Positions 21,258 to 31,587 of a stretch of 64,000 nt of DNA are shown one piece after another (positions within the stretch are counted from its first letter, which is position 1; every line of letters begins with the position of its first letter). The stretch covers positions 62,001-126,000 of the forward strand of contig JANSLP010000004.1 of NCBI GenBank assembly GCA_029298735.1, given 5' to 3'. The position numbers were made by a program, and so were the translations under genes. Below the pieces are notes generated by a model. The model made no database searches. It saw nothing but the letters and a program-made list of their open reading frames with translations, and had not been told where the DNA came from. The stretch is from Ophiostoma sp. CBS 140.51 (Eukaryota; Ascomycota; Sordariomycetes; Ophiostomatales; Ophiostomataceae).

Positions 21258-23300
21258 ATGGCTGCTAAATCGGCTCCATTACCACACGAGCGTCGAAAAG
21301 GCGAATCTGTACGAGCCCAGCCTCTTCCTTCTCCCTCCTCACTGCGCAATGCTAACAACCTCCAGGCGCTGAGCGATTTCGCCGACTACGTCGAGCGGCA
21401 ACAAGCCGTCCGCTACCCATTGAATGCGGGCGCTGCCGGTGGCGCTTCGACCGCCACGACCACCACATCCACCGCCGCCTCGACTGCGCCCACTTCAGTC
21501 GCCTCTGCCTCCACAGTGTCCCGCGACGACACCCTTGACGAGCTCGACGATATCCTCGACGCCCTCGACCTCGACGATGCCGTCCCCCGCGTGCCCATGC
21601 GGCAGCTCTTAACCGCTCCCGAGTCAGAGAGTGGAGCGGAAGCCCTGTCGACCCTCCTCACTGAGCGCATCGACGACGGCAACGGTGAGGCCGTCCTGGA
21701 CCTCGGCTTTGAGCACAATGGCGACACTTTGGGCTTGACTCGCGAGCAGTGGGCCGTAGCACTCGCGCGGGTCGAACGCGCGGCCGACCATGCCGGCGCA
21801 GACTGCGAGCTGTTGCTGACGCGCAACGTGGGGGGTCCTCTTGATGTGGTCCAAGACGGTAATGGCAATGGCGCCAGCTCCGGGAACGGTACTTCTGGCA
21901 GCAGCACCGACTGCACCGGAAAGCTCATGGTCCGCCGCCGGCCGCGCAAGGTCGAGGAGGTCATTGAGACGCGCATTGCCGTCGTGGGCAACGTCGACGC
22001 TGGCAAGAGTTCTTTGCTAGGCGTGCTCGTCAAGGGCGACCTGGACGACGGCCGCGGTAAAGCGCGGGTCAACCTGTTCCGGCACAAGCACGAGTTTGAG
22101 ACGGGCCGCACCAGTTCCGTGGGCATGGAGATTCTGGGGTTCGACACGCGCGGCCGCGTCGTTGCCTCCGACACCCCCGGTCGCAAGCTGTCTTGGGAGG
22201 AGATTGGCAAGCGCAGTGCCAAGGTGATTACTTTCACAGATCTGGCGGGCCACGAGCGGTACCTGCGCACCACCATGTTCGGCATGATGTCGACGGCGCC
22301 CAACTACTGCTTGCTCATGGTGGCAGCCAATAACGGTCTCATTGGCATGAGCAAAGAGCACCTGGGCATTGCCCTTGCGCTCAATGTGCCCATCATGGTC
22401 ATTATCACCAAGATTGACATTTGCCCGCCCAACATTCTGGCCGAGACCATCACCCAGATTACCCGCGTGCTCAAGTCGCCCGGTGCTCGCAAGATTCCCA
22501 TCTTTATTAAAAACCGGGACGACTGCGTCAACACGGCCACCCAGTTTGTCAGTCAGCGTATCTGCCCTATGTTTCAAATCTCCAACGTCACCGGCCAGAA
22601 CCTGGATCTGGTGCGCACCTTCCTCAACATCTTGCCACACCACGGCCGCTACGATGCCGGCGGTGCCTTCGAGTTCCATGTCAACGACACCTACTCCGTT
22701 CCCTTTGTTGGCACTGTTGTCAGCGGTATCGTCAAGTCGGGTGTTGCACATGCGGTTGACGCCATCTGGATCGGCCCGGACGCCAACGGCCACTTTGCCC
22801 CTACAACCATCCGCTCCATTGAGCGCAAGCGTCTAGCTGTGCCGGCCGCGTCTGCCGGTCAGTCGGCATCCTTTGCCCTCAAAAAGATGCGCCGAAAGGA
22901 TGTGCGGAAGGGCCAAGTCGCGCTCCACCGTACGGATGGCACCACACCGCCCCGTGTCTACCGCGAGTTTGTCGCCGAAGTGCTGATATTGTCGCACGCC
23001 ACCACCATCAAGCGCAAGTACCAGGCTACATTGCATGTTGGTCCTGTGCACCAGACCTGCGCGATCCTCGACATGGACCGTCCTCTCTTACGGGCAGGCG
23101 AGCGCGCGCTCGTCGCGTTCCGCTTCTTGCAGCGGCCCGAGTTCTTGGTGCCGGGTGACCGTCTTCTTTTCCGTGAGGGCCGTACCAAGGGTCTTGGTAT
23201 CATTAAGTCTGTTGGCTACGACCCGGTGCATCCCCTGATGCCGAAACAGGCTGCGGGTGACGAGGCTGAGGCTGAGGCTGCGACAGTGAAGAAGGGATGA
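21258..23300 (+). CDS. GTPBP1/GTPBP2-like translational GTPase
   Basis: The intronless gene encodes 680 residues. After a low-complexity N-terminus and a pre-domain, the EF-Tu-type G domain shows G1 GNVDAGKS (244-251), a G2 threonine in RTSSVG (284-289), G3 DLAGHE (328-333) and G4 TKID (384-387). Beta-barrel domains II and III follow, ending near residue 660 (VGYDPVHPLMPK). This order and the GNVDAGKS...HRHE-like spacing (here FRHKHEFETGRTSSVG) identify the GTPBP1 family. These are EF-1A relatives that can deliver aminoacyl-tRNA and act in ribosome rescue or mRNA surveillance in animals. The fungal role is little known. The NGNGAS...SSTD insert at about 201-218 is low complexity. I am confident of the family but not of the pathway. 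Confidence 0.9.
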   Translation: MAAKSAPLPHERRKGESVRAQPLPSPSSLRNANNLQALSDFADYVERQQAVRYPLNAGAAGGASTATTTTSTAASTAPTSVASASTVSRDDTLDELDDILDALDLDDAVPRVPMRQLLTAPESESGAEALSTLLTERIDDGNGEAVLDLGFEHNGDTLGLTREQWAVALARVERAADHAGADCELLLTRNVGGPLDVVQDGNGNGASSGNGTSGSSTDCTGKLMVRRRPRKVEEVIETRIAVVGNVDAGKSSLLGVLVKGDLDDGRGKARVNLFRHKHEFETGRTSSVGMEILGFDTRGRVVASDTPGRKLSWEEIGKRSAKVITFTDLAGHERYLRTTMFGMMSTAPNYCLLMVAANNGLIGMSKEHLGIALALNVPIMVIITKIDICPPNILAETITQITRVLKSPGARKIPIFIKNRDDCVNTATQFVSQRICPMFQISNVTGQNLDLVRTFLNILPHHGRYDAGGAFEFHVNDTYSVPFVGTVVSGIVKSGVAHAVDAIWIGPDANGHFAPTTIRSIERKRLAVPAASAGQSASFALKKMRRKDVRKGQVALHRTDGTTPPRVYREFVAEVLILSHATTIKRKYQATLHVGPVHQTCAILDMDRPLLRAGERALVAFRFLQRPEFLVPGDRLLFREGRTKGLGIIKSVGYDPVHPLMPKQAAGDEAEAEAATVKKG

Positions 23301-24158
23301 CTGAGGCTGTAGGAGAACTCCTTTTGTTGCATTTTGTTACGATTGTTCACGATGGATTTTTGCATTGATTCCCGGGTTTGTTTTATTGTTTTGGCTTTCT
23401 GATTCTGCCTTGTTTATCATCTTGAACTGTTTATCATCTTGTCACGTCGCGTCTGACAGCGACGCTGGGATTGACGGCGCATTATCATCACTCAGTTTGC
23501 TATAGGCGTTTTTGCATAGGTTTCTTTGTTCTCTTTTGGTCTACTCTATTTATATGAACTGTACACTTTTCGAAGCACCTTTATTTGAATTCAGAAAATT
23601 TGCTCATAATTTTCTACCACGCTCCATTTTTGTTTTTGGTTTTTTAGAAAAGAAAAGAAAGAAAATCAAATGGAAACATTGCACTAATAGTAATAAAAAT
23701 GTTCAAAGACACGAATAAACTTAAAACATTGCTCATTGATCTCATCATATCACAAGAAGCAAGTGTTGATACAGTATGTCCCCTCCTCTGCTCTCATGAT
23801 TGCCGTCCGCACCTGCCTTTGTATCGTGCCTTCCTCGTCTATGATATGTTGGTCAAAACAAACGAGCACAGGAGGAAGGCGCACCATAAATATGTGGTCT
23901 TTCCACTTTGATGTCTTGTTTACGGCCGCTCTTTCCACTTCCGCTACATTGTTGCCTCGCAGTTTCCTCCAATGTTGCAAATGCTTCCGTTCAAAACACA
24001 TGATGAAATTTACGATGCCAACTTTCACCCCTTTCCTTCATCCGGCAGCCTCCTCCTCACATCGCAGCTTTCCGACACATCAGCTCACCAGTCTGCGCAC
24101 CAAACGGCCTCGACAAAGTCTCAATACTTTATTTCGCTCGACCATCCCTTCGCCCACA
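23301..24158. other. intergenic region
   Basis: The A/T-rich 3' flank of the GTPase gene (AAATAAAAA-like signals near 23690-23720) runs into a C-rich leader before the ATG at 24159. I see no further gene. Confidence 0.5.
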
Positions 24159-24743
24159 ATGGGTTGCTTCAGAACCCTCTTTCCCTTCATTAAGGGCGGC
24201 AAATCCAAGGCTACCGCTGAGAATCAGCCCCTTCTCGAGCCTCTTGCTGCCGAGTCGGCTGTCGAGCCTCAAGATCCGCATGTCGGTGAATTGACCCAGA
24301 CCCTAGCCAACGAGCACGGCAACGCCGTCCAGGCCGTCATGATTGCTCCCCCGCGTGATGAGCTGCCCGGTGGGATTCCCACGGCTGAAGACCCCCTTGA
24401 GCAGGCTGCTACCGAACCGTCCCCCCTTCATACGACCATGCCTCCCCAAAAGGACAACAGCGGCTGCTGCCGGTGCAATGGCTGTTTGAGGAGCATCCTT
24501 TGCTGCACCTTCTGCTGCCTCGGCTGCAGGGCCCTTTGCCCGTGCTGTTGCCGCCGCAACAAGAACCAAGCTGTGATTCAGGGCGAGAGCGAGAACGTGC
24601 CTGCCGTCGTCCAGACGGTCACGACCGAGACTGTCACTGAGACGATCCTCACTGCGGTGCCTGTTGCCCACGAGGTCGAGGCCACTGAGGCGGAGCCGCT
24701 GCTGTCGACGCCGCCGTCCGCTCTCCACACTACTACCACCTAG
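24159..24743 (+). CDS. small cysteine-rich, probably acylated peripheral membrane protein
   Basis: The 194-residue product begins MGCFRT, which fits an N-myristoylation signal (Gly2, Thr6) with an adjacent palmitoylatable Cys3. Residues 103-131 hold 13 cysteines in 29 positions in a CC-x-C, CC-xx-CC pattern, flanked by Arg/Lys. There is no signal peptide and no full transmembrane helix. The rest is acidic, Glu/Ala/Thr/Pro-rich and likely disordered. Two dileucine-like acidic motifs (ENQPLLEP near residue 25 and EAEPLLST near 180) could act in sorting. I infer a cytosolic protein tethered to membranes by lipids on its N-terminus and cysteine cluster. I do not recognise a family; the cluster is not a plain PLAC8 domain. 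The start is supported by the acylation motif and an ACA context before the ATG. The function is unknown. Confidence 0.65.
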   Translation: MGCFRTLFPFIKGGKSKATAENQPLLEPLAAESAVEPQDPHVGELTQTLANEHGNAVQAVMIAPPRDELPGGIPTAEDPLEQAATEPSPLHTTMPPQKDNSGCCRCNGCLRSILCCTFCCLGCRALCPCCCRRNKNQAVIQGESENVPAVVQTVTTETVTETILTAVPVAHEVEATEAEPLLSTPPSALHTTTT

Positions 24744-26360
24744 GCCAATCGACGACACACTTTGTTCGACAAGTAATGGCTCGCCCACGACATTTGTCGA
24801 TCATTCTATCCAGCAACAGCGCATACTTTACATGATGGAAACGGCCGTTGTGGCTGAACAACAAAGAGACGGGTCGGGACGAAAGATCGAGCTGAGACAA
24901 GCCTTTTGTCTTTGTCGCACATCTTTATGCATTGTTAGGCGTTTGTTTGTACCGGGAAATCATTAACAGGGGACCAAAGAACCAGGGGTATTGTTTCGTT
25001 TCGAGTCGAGTTCAGACGGTTTTTGTTTTCTTTTATCACTTTAGCCGCAACTATTGTATTTGTACAGGCAGACGACGGAGGAGAGAAAAGGCATAGCTTC
25101 ATGGCCCAGAAGTTTGAATAGATACTAAAGAAACCCAAGACATTGTTTTAGACCTTCCGTGGTACTGTTTTCTTGCCTTGGACGTGGTCTCGTCGAGCAC
25201 AAAATGCAGTCGTAGCATTGCGCCGAATCCCACACCATGGGTTACACATAGTACAACATTGTCTCGAAAGAAGACAGTCTTTAGAGGTAACCCTGGTTTG
25301 TGCCGTGTCGTTTGTCTGGGCAGGTCCGTCAAGAGGGTGTGGTCTTTAAAAAGGTGGCAGTCGGAGTGCATGCAACTCGGCGTGTCACAGGCCGTTCTAG
25401 GCCCTAAGCACGGCATCTTCAGTGTAAGTTTGCTGAATTGCCATTTCAGGCTAGCCGAGTCAGGTCGCGTTTTTTTTTTGTCATTTTCTGACAGTTCGCC
25501 TTCTGTCTTTCGCCATCACATTTGCGATTCTTTCTTCTTTTGAAAACTTTATCTGTTGCAAGCTGCTGTCGAGCACGCTAACAATCAAATTGTTCAGCGC
25601 CGCGTTCCTTGGCGATACGAAACCAAACAGATGCAGCCGACCTAGGAAGTTGTAAAAGTCGACAAACTGGGCAGCGGAACTGCATATGACAACTTTAAAA
25701 AGAGAGGAAAAACTTTGAGCAGGGGGGTCAGCACCCTAAAATGAGAGCAACAGGGGCTGATGGGGCCTGCAGCATGCAAACAATAGGCATTCTTGCGGTG
25801 TCCAGGGCTGGACTCGAGGAACCTGGTAATGAATTATGGGCTGTTTGTTCAGTTTGGTGGGGACAGCCCCGTGTCTTAGTGTCTGTTGATTCCCACCACC
25901 GTACTAACCAGTCGAGCCGGTGCGGCTGGTTCCTCCTTCCTCGTTTGGCGGCCGTGCGACAGAAGGAAAGAAAGCTTGTGCTCATTCGCACTTTCCTCGC
26001 CTTCAATTTCTGTTTGCTTCTGCATCTGTACGAGTTGAGGCGACTTGCACCTTCCCTTCTTTTCAATTATCTCGACAAATTCGACTTTGCCGCAACAACC
26101 CAATTCTGTCTCGCCCCCTTTTCTGTCACATCGCCTCCCTCTGACTATACACGGCCTACACAACAGACGACCACGGAACACGCGCGAATGGATCTGTCAA
26201 CGTGAGCCGAGTGGCGAACACGCTTTCCCCCAGGTGGCTGCGAGGCTGCGGCCGCGAACAAACGACGACCTCTCCCCCGACCGACGTTATAGAGCCACCT
26301 TGACGACTTTCTATACCTCGACATCTCCTCTCATTTCTTCCCTCATCCTCTTCCCTCACA
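24744..26360. other. intergenic region before the ankyrin-CorA gene
   Basis: No gene is supported in these 1.6 kb. The final 300 bases are C-rich on the plus strand and lead into the ATG at 26361 with a CACA context. Confidence 0.5.
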
Positions 26361-29300
26361 ATGGCTAGTATCGCCAGCAGCGCGCCCGATCCGCGGCACC
26401 TCCAGCTCATCGCTGCCTCGGCACAGGCCAACGAGTCCCGCGTACGCGAAATCTTGGCCGAAGAGAGCGTCTGGAGCACACGACACGACCACGATGCACT
26501 ACGACAATCTTTACAAAAAGTGGCCGCGCGCGGCAACCTGGCCGTGACGCGGCTGCTGCTGGAAAAGGGCGCCGATGTCGAGCCCCGGCGCGAGAGCGAG
26601 ATGCCGGCGCTGTTCAAGGCGGCCGAGGCGGGCCACTTTGCTGTCGTGCAGGAGCTATTGCAACACAATGCGAACCCCAACTTTGTGGTGCGGTCACGGC
26701 TGGGGCAGACAGCACTGTTCCCGGCGTGCTTTCGGGGCCACAACAAGGTCGTCGGCCTGCTGTTGGACCACGGCGCCGATGTGCGCATCTGCGACAAGGA
26801 GGGCCGCACGCCGCTGCTGTACCTGGCCTCTGAGAAGGAGAAGGTAAAATGGACCATGGATACACTCAAATTGTTGATTGACCGCGGTGGCGCCAACATT
26901 GAGGTGCGCGACAACATTGGGCGGACACCTTTGCTGTGGGCAGCGACGAACGGCAATTTGCAACTGGTAGAGGCCCTGCTCAATGGGTCTCTGGGCGGCG
27001 CGCAGGCGGCAGAGGTGTCGGCAGCCAACAACCGTGGCCGGTCGGCACTACACTTGGCAGCCGAGGCTAACCACGAGGCCATGGTACGGCTGCTTCTCCA
27101 GCACAAGGCAGACCCCAATGCTGTCAGTGACGGTGGTTGGACACCACTACACAATGCCGTTCAGAATGGACATGCAGGTGTAGTGGCCCTACTGCTGGCC
27201 GAGGACGCCAATGTCAATGCAGAGCTGTCCAACGGCATGACACCGCTGCACTGGGCTGCCTTCAACGGTTTCGAGACTGTTGTCAAACTGCTGCTGGCGC
27301 GTGATGAAACCAAGCTTGACGTCAAGGACAGCTTTGACCGCACGCCCATGTTGTGCGCCGCTGAGCGCTTCCACCGTGACATTGTCCAGCTCCTGTCGCC
27401 TGTCCATGCCGCGCGACGTTTGTCTCCAGCTGCACGTGCGGCTTGCCAAGAGTTCAAGGCCACCGTGGTCGACTTTGGCAATTTCCGTGACGGCAAGCAG
27501 CACCAAGTCTTTAAGCGGTCCGTGTTTGACGTGCTCTACGGCTGGGACGAGGAGAACGGCAAGCCCAAGATCGACACGCAAATCAAGAACATCAAGTACC
27601 AGCCTGACTTCCGCTGGATCCATCTACCGGCCAACAACATTGCCTGGGTCGAGACGCTGCTGTCCAAGTGGTTCATCGAGGGCGGCTCGCGCGATATTGA
27701 GCACTTCAAGGCGCTCGAGAAGTGCTTTGACCAGGAGCACCGTGGTCCACTGGCCCACGCACACTTTATGCGCACATACTGCCACCGTATTGCCTCCCTT
27801 CATGGCCATGGCCAAAACTCGGTCAACGATAAAGACTCTAAACAGCCCTTCCCACCACTCTCTGAAGAACCGACCGACGCAAGCGTCGCTTCTACAAATA
27901 TGACCGCCAGCACCAACCTCTCGAAAGTCTCGACAGCAGTGAGTGCTGACGGCACGACAACACCCACACCGAGAAAAGCCTCCGCTGCCGACATTGGCGA
28001 AGGCAGCTCGGGTACGCCACGGTCCGACAAGAAAAAGGGCAAGGGCGAAATAATTGCCGAGCGGCATCCACGACGAGCGAAGCGCGCCAGTGGACCACCT
28101 GGCAACCCGCCTGGCACTAAGGCCATGAAGGCAGCGGCAGCAGCACGGTCGGCTGGCACTCAGCCTTTGGTCTGGGACGCGTCGAAGCTACCATCACTCA
28201 ACGGCAAGCTTGTGCTGTTCATGCCCTTCCTACACTACGAGACCGACGAGCGCCGCCAGCGCATGACACACGCCATCAATCTCGTTCGCGACGGCTGGGA
28301 CCCGCCCGAAGGTTCGCCGCGCGACATTATGCTCACCAAGGGCTACATCTGCAACACGCCGCCACTGCACCCGCGGCGCACGCTCGACCAGTTCTTCTAC
28401 CACGGTATCGACACGTCCATCCGCGACACGGACCAGGTCGTCTATCGGTACTGCAAGCGCCACGATATCGAGAAGAAGGTGTTTATGGTGGACCAGCTGT
28501 GGCTGTGGGTTCTCGGCAAGGATCTAGTGGTGACATGCTTCCCACAGCGTTGGGACCAGCCGGCCCGTGATCCGCTCAATGTTGTCGACGGAATCATCGA
28601 GGAGACGAATGCCAAGACGCGCCCGCCTATCCAGTCTGTCTATGATCTGGCCATGCTCATCACCAACCGCTGCTCGGGCATGTTTGACCGATACCGTCTC
28701 GCTGACCAGGACTACCAGTTCCTTGACATGTTTGAGAGTTCCATTGGCCTCGTCACCAACACGGAGAGTGAGCTGTTTAGCCGCTTTAACAAGGCCTCGG
28801 AGCTGTCGGCCGAGTGGCTGGAGCTGCACCGCCGGCCGTCACGCCGCCACGTTGGTGGCTTGGCCTCATCGCTGTCCTCTCCATCACAACCGTCGCTGGT
28901 ACCCACAGACGCAAGTGGTGACGGCCGGCTGCACGCCACGGTGCCCGTGTTTCCCGACGCACTGCTCGATATTGGCACAGAGACGTCGTTGCTTGCCGAA
29001 ATCAAGGATATTCGTGACGAGCTGAACATTCTGGCCGTCGTGCTGGCCTCCCAAAAGGCAACACTCGACGAGTTCGAAAGCCACCTGACCGAGGAGCTGA
29101 AACCAGACGGAATCAACACCAGCTCGAGGAGAGCCAACAACAACAGCAACAACTATATGCCCGGTACAGGACCTGGCGGGATGCCCTCGGCTGGCATTTT
29201 TGGCACACCCATCACCGTCGACAGCGTCGTCAACGAGATCCGCAAACGCTCGCGCGACCAGCGCCGCCTGCTTGAGATTCACCAAAAGGACATTGACCGC

Positions 29301-30443
29301 ATGGACCGCCAGGCTGAAAGCATCTACATGAGCCTCACGAATCTGCTGGACCTGAAGCAAAAGCACTCCAACGCGCTCGAGGCCCGCTTCGCGCGTGACC
29401 ACGCCATGATTGCTGCGCGGCAGGGACAGACGATTATGGCCTTTACCATTGTCACCATTATTTTCCTGCCCATGTCTTTTATCTCGTCCTTTTTCTCGAT
29501 GCAAATAACCGACTGGGCCACAGACCTGTCGCTGGGCTATGTTTCCAAGTACCTGTTTGGAATTGGTCTTGGCATTTCCATCCCACTTGTTATCATGGCC
29601 TTTACAGTCAGCGATATTTATGATGCGGTGCACAACATTATGGCGGCTTTCCATCTGCAGCGCGCCCACTGGCACCAGCGGCTGCACAAGAGGTCTGGTG
29701 GCGTAGGAGCAGACGGCAACCCCCGTGCGGATCTGCTGTCGCTGCCCGGCGGCGGCAAGGGCAAAGCCGATAGCGATATGGACAGCTTGGCCACCATCGA
29801 GAAGGTGAAGCGAAACCTGTTGATGGGCAGCCGCGGCGGCAACCACTCAAGAAATGGAGGAGGTGGCAGCGGCAGCGGTGGAGGCATCTTTGGAGGAGGA
29901 GGCGGTGGAGGCGCGAGTGGCACCGGTGGTGGTGGACGCAAGAGTCGCAGCTGGAGCATTGGCGGCGGCGCCAGTGGTGGCCGCCCTGCGTTCCGGTACA
30001 GCAATGGTGGCCCAGCAGGCGATGGTGGTGACCGCAGCAATTTTGACCGTGACCGCAGCCGGGACGGCATGTCCGGCACGCACAGCCACAACCCGAGCCA
30101 CGGCCGGTACGAGTCCACCGACGACGGGCACCAGCAGCTGCACGATCTGCGTCGGCTGTCATCACATCAGAGACAGATCAATGCCCTGCACCCGTCACTC
30201 AACCCGCATCCACACCAGCACCAGCTGCTGCACCCGCCTGCCTGGGCAGTTGCAGCCGGTACGGGCGGTTCTGGAGGTGGTATGGTCCCCCGTGGTGGCG
30301 GACCGGGATCTGCGGCGGCCATGTCTGGTGGAAGTGGTGGTGACATTGCGCACGAGCGCAAGTACAGTGCTGGCAGCAGTGCCGGCCGTGGTTGGAGGGC
30401 GAGCTTTGAGAAGACGCGCGACCTCGAGAAGGGGAAGCAGTAA
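26361..30443 (+). CDS. ankyrin-repeat protein fused to a CorA-like membrane domain
   Basis: The intronless frame encodes 1360 residues. About nine ankyrin repeats span residues 44-347, with good consensus in several (GRTPLLWAATNGN, GWTPLHNAVQNGH, GMTPLHWAAFNG). A fungal-specific middle region follows, with LVLFMPFLHYETDERRQ near 616 and VDQLWLWVL near 712. A CorA-like helical stalk then leads to two membrane helices at about 1025-1045 and 1060-1090. In CorA channels a GMN motif closes the first helix; here the position reads SMQ (1046-1048). A Gly-rich tract (about 1157-1215) and a His/Ser-rich tail are likely disordered. The domain order is known in filamentous fungi, where the ankyrin part may bind partners and the CorA part sits in a membrane. 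Because the GMN motif is lost, Mg2+ transport is uncertain. Confidence 0.85.
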   Translation: MASIASSAPDPRHLQLIAASAQANESRVREILAEESVWSTRHDHDALRQSLQKVAARGNLAVTRLLLEKGADVEPRRESEMPALFKAAEAGHFAVVQELLQHNANPNFVVRSRLGQTALFPACFRGHNKVVGLLLDHGADVRICDKEGRTPLLYLASEKEKVKWTMDTLKLLIDRGGANIEVRDNIGRTPLLWAATNGNLQLVEALLNGSLGGAQAAEVSAANNRGRSALHLAAEANHEAMVRLLLQHKADPNAVSDGGWTPLHNAVQNGHAGVVALLLAEDANVNAELSNGMTPLHWAAFNGFETVVKLLLARDETKLDVKDSFDRTPMLCAAERFHRDIVQLLSPVHAARRLSPAARAACQEFKATVVDFGNFRDGKQHQVFKRSVFDVLYGWDEENGKPKIDTQIKNIKYQPDFRWIHLPANNIAWVETLLSKWFIEGGSRDIEHFKALEKCFDQEHRGPLAHAHFMRTYCHRIASLHGHGQNSVNDKDSKQPFPPLSEEPTDASVASTNMTASTNLSKVSTAVSADGTTTPTPRKASAADIGEGSSGTPRSDKKKGKGEIIAERHPRRAKRASGPPGNPPGTKAMKAAAAARSAGTQPLVWDASKLPSLNGKLVLFMPFLHYETDERRQRMTHAINLVRDGWDPPEGSPRDIMLTKGYICNTPPLHPRRTLDQFFYHGIDTSIRDTDQVVYRYCKRHDIEKKVFMVDQLWLWVLGKDLVVTCFPQRWDQPARDPLNVVDGIIEETNAKTRPPIQSVYDLAMLITNRCSGMFDRYRLADQDYQFLDMFESSIGLVTNTESELFSRFNKASELSAEWLELHRRPSRRHVGGLASSLSSPSQPSLVPTDASGDGRLHATVPVFPDALLDIGTETSLLAEIKDIRDELNILAVVLASQKATLDEFESHLTEELKPDGINTSSRRANNNSNNYMPGTGPGGMPSAGIFGTPITVDSVVNEIRKRSRDQRRLLEIHQKDIDRMDRQAESIYMSLTNLLDLKQKHSNALEARFARDHAMIAARQGQTIMAFTIVTIIFLPMSFISSFFSMQITDWATDLSLGYVSKYLFGIGLGISIPLVIMAFTVSDIYDAVHNIMAAFHLQRAHWHQRLHKRSGGVGADGNPRADLLSLPGGGKGKADSDMDSLATIEKVKRNLLMGSRGGNHSRNGGGGSGSGGGIFGGGGGGGASGTGGGGRKSRSWSIGGGASGGRPAFRYSNGGPAGDGGDRSNFDRDRSRDGMSGTHSHNPSHGRYESTDDGHQQLHDLRRLSSHQRQINALHPSLNPHPHQHQLLHPPAWAVAAGTGGSGGGMVPRGGGPGSAAAMSGGSGGDIAHERKYSAGSSAGRGWRASFEKTRDLEKGKQ

Positions 30444-30822
30444 ACAGTGCGCCGAGGGACTTATTTCATACACTATACACGACAGAGGATACCCCTAAAA
30501 GTGCTTTTTTTTAAGCCTGCATTCCGCATTCTATTTACGGCCCTGGCTTAAAGAAATACAACCTTGGCTTGATGACATACAGACAGATAATTTTCATGAT
30601 AATACAGTACACACTGGACATCTACATTTTTGGATATCACGAGCATTTTGGATTTGGCCATTTGGATAAAAGAAAAGCAAAAGTTTGCGTATATTCAATT
30701 AAATACAATGAAGCAATGAAAAGCAATTTCATAACATAATTCATGACAGGTCGGGCCTTCTTTCAACCAACGTTCTCATCTTCCCCGTCTAGCTCGTGAG
30801 AAAAACGACTGACGTCTTTCCT
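30444..30822. other. 3' spacer between convergent genes
   Basis: This 379-base A/T-rich spacer between the ankyrin-CorA and CBM52-like genes is consistent with two 3' UTRs. No gene is seen. Confidence 0.5.
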
Positions 30823-31587
30823 TTAGGTGTACTGCCAAGCACCGACAGTGCCCGAGGGCTGCACGTTGACCTTGAGGTTCACGGGCGTGCAGCTGGCCAG
30901 CGTCGCCTTGTTATCGGCGTTGACGGCGAAAAGCGTGTAGCCGCCGCCGCCACCAGACGCCGTCGAGGGGCACGCGACCCAGCCGTAGCCGCCCGAGTTA
31001 AGGTTGACAAACCCGCCGCCGCTGTAAGCCGCAAGACCGCCCTGAGTCGAGCCTTCGGGGATCGAGGCCGAGTGGGCCTGGGTGTAGCCGACAGCACCCG
31101 AAGGGTCCAAGTAAACAACCTGGCCGCCGGGAACAATGACGTCCATGGCCGGCTCGGAGCCGCTGGCCGTGGTGTCCGGGGCGGACACGACCGTAGTGTC
31201 GCCGACGGGGCACTCGATACCCGTATCCGGGCAGTACGAGCAGGTCTCGATGCCCAAGTTCCAGCGCTGGTTGCAGGCGTCCACCGCAAGACCGTCGACG
31301 GCCGCGGCCGTGGGGTTGGAGACGGTCAGGGTAAAGGGCGTGCCACCCGCCAGAGGCTGCAACGGGGTCAAGACGTTGTTGGTGCAGGTGTACATGTAGG
31401 TGGAGTAGCAGGCGCCGCTGCAGTACGACAATCCCTCACCGGCGATAATAGGGCACAAAAAGTTGCCGTCGTGGCAGACGTACTGAGCCGGGTCGTACTG
31501 GGCGTCGCCGCAGGTCTGGAGGTCAGCGCGAGCGGATCCGGCGGCGGCCAAAAGGCCGGCAAGGGCGAGGCCGAGAGACTTGGTCAT
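30823..31587 (-). CDS. secreted CBM52-like cell-wall protein
   Basis: The 254-residue product starts with a clear secretory signal (hydrophobic core to about residue 17, likely cleavage after SARA, residue 21). Next comes a cysteine-rich module, CGDAQYDPAQYVCHDGNFLCP then YCSGACYSTYMYTC, matching the carbohydrate-binding module (CBM52 / Carb_bind) known from endo-1,3(4)-beta-glucanases and short secreted wall proteins. The remainder is Gly/Ser/Thr-rich with a few cysteines and no catalytic domain. It probably binds beta-glucan in the wall or medium. There is no C-terminal GPI signal, since the protein ends in VGAWQYT. The A/C-rich leader with repeated CTTCAACACCAACA and a nearby TATA box suggest strong expression. 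Family confidence is good; the ligand is inferred. Confidence 0.8.
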   Translation of the reverse strand: MTKSLGLALAGLLAAAGSARADLQTCGDAQYDPAQYVCHDGNFLCPIIAGEGLSYCSGACYSTYMYTCTNNVLTPLQPLAGGTPFTLTVSNPTAAAVDGLAVDACNQRWNLGIETCSYCPDTGIECPVGDTTVVSAPDTTASGSEPAMDVIVPGGQVVYLDPSGAVGYTQAHSASIPEGSTQGGLAAYSGGGFVNLNSGGYGWVACPSTASGGGGGYTLFAVNADNKATLASCTPVNLKVNVQPSGTVGAWQYT

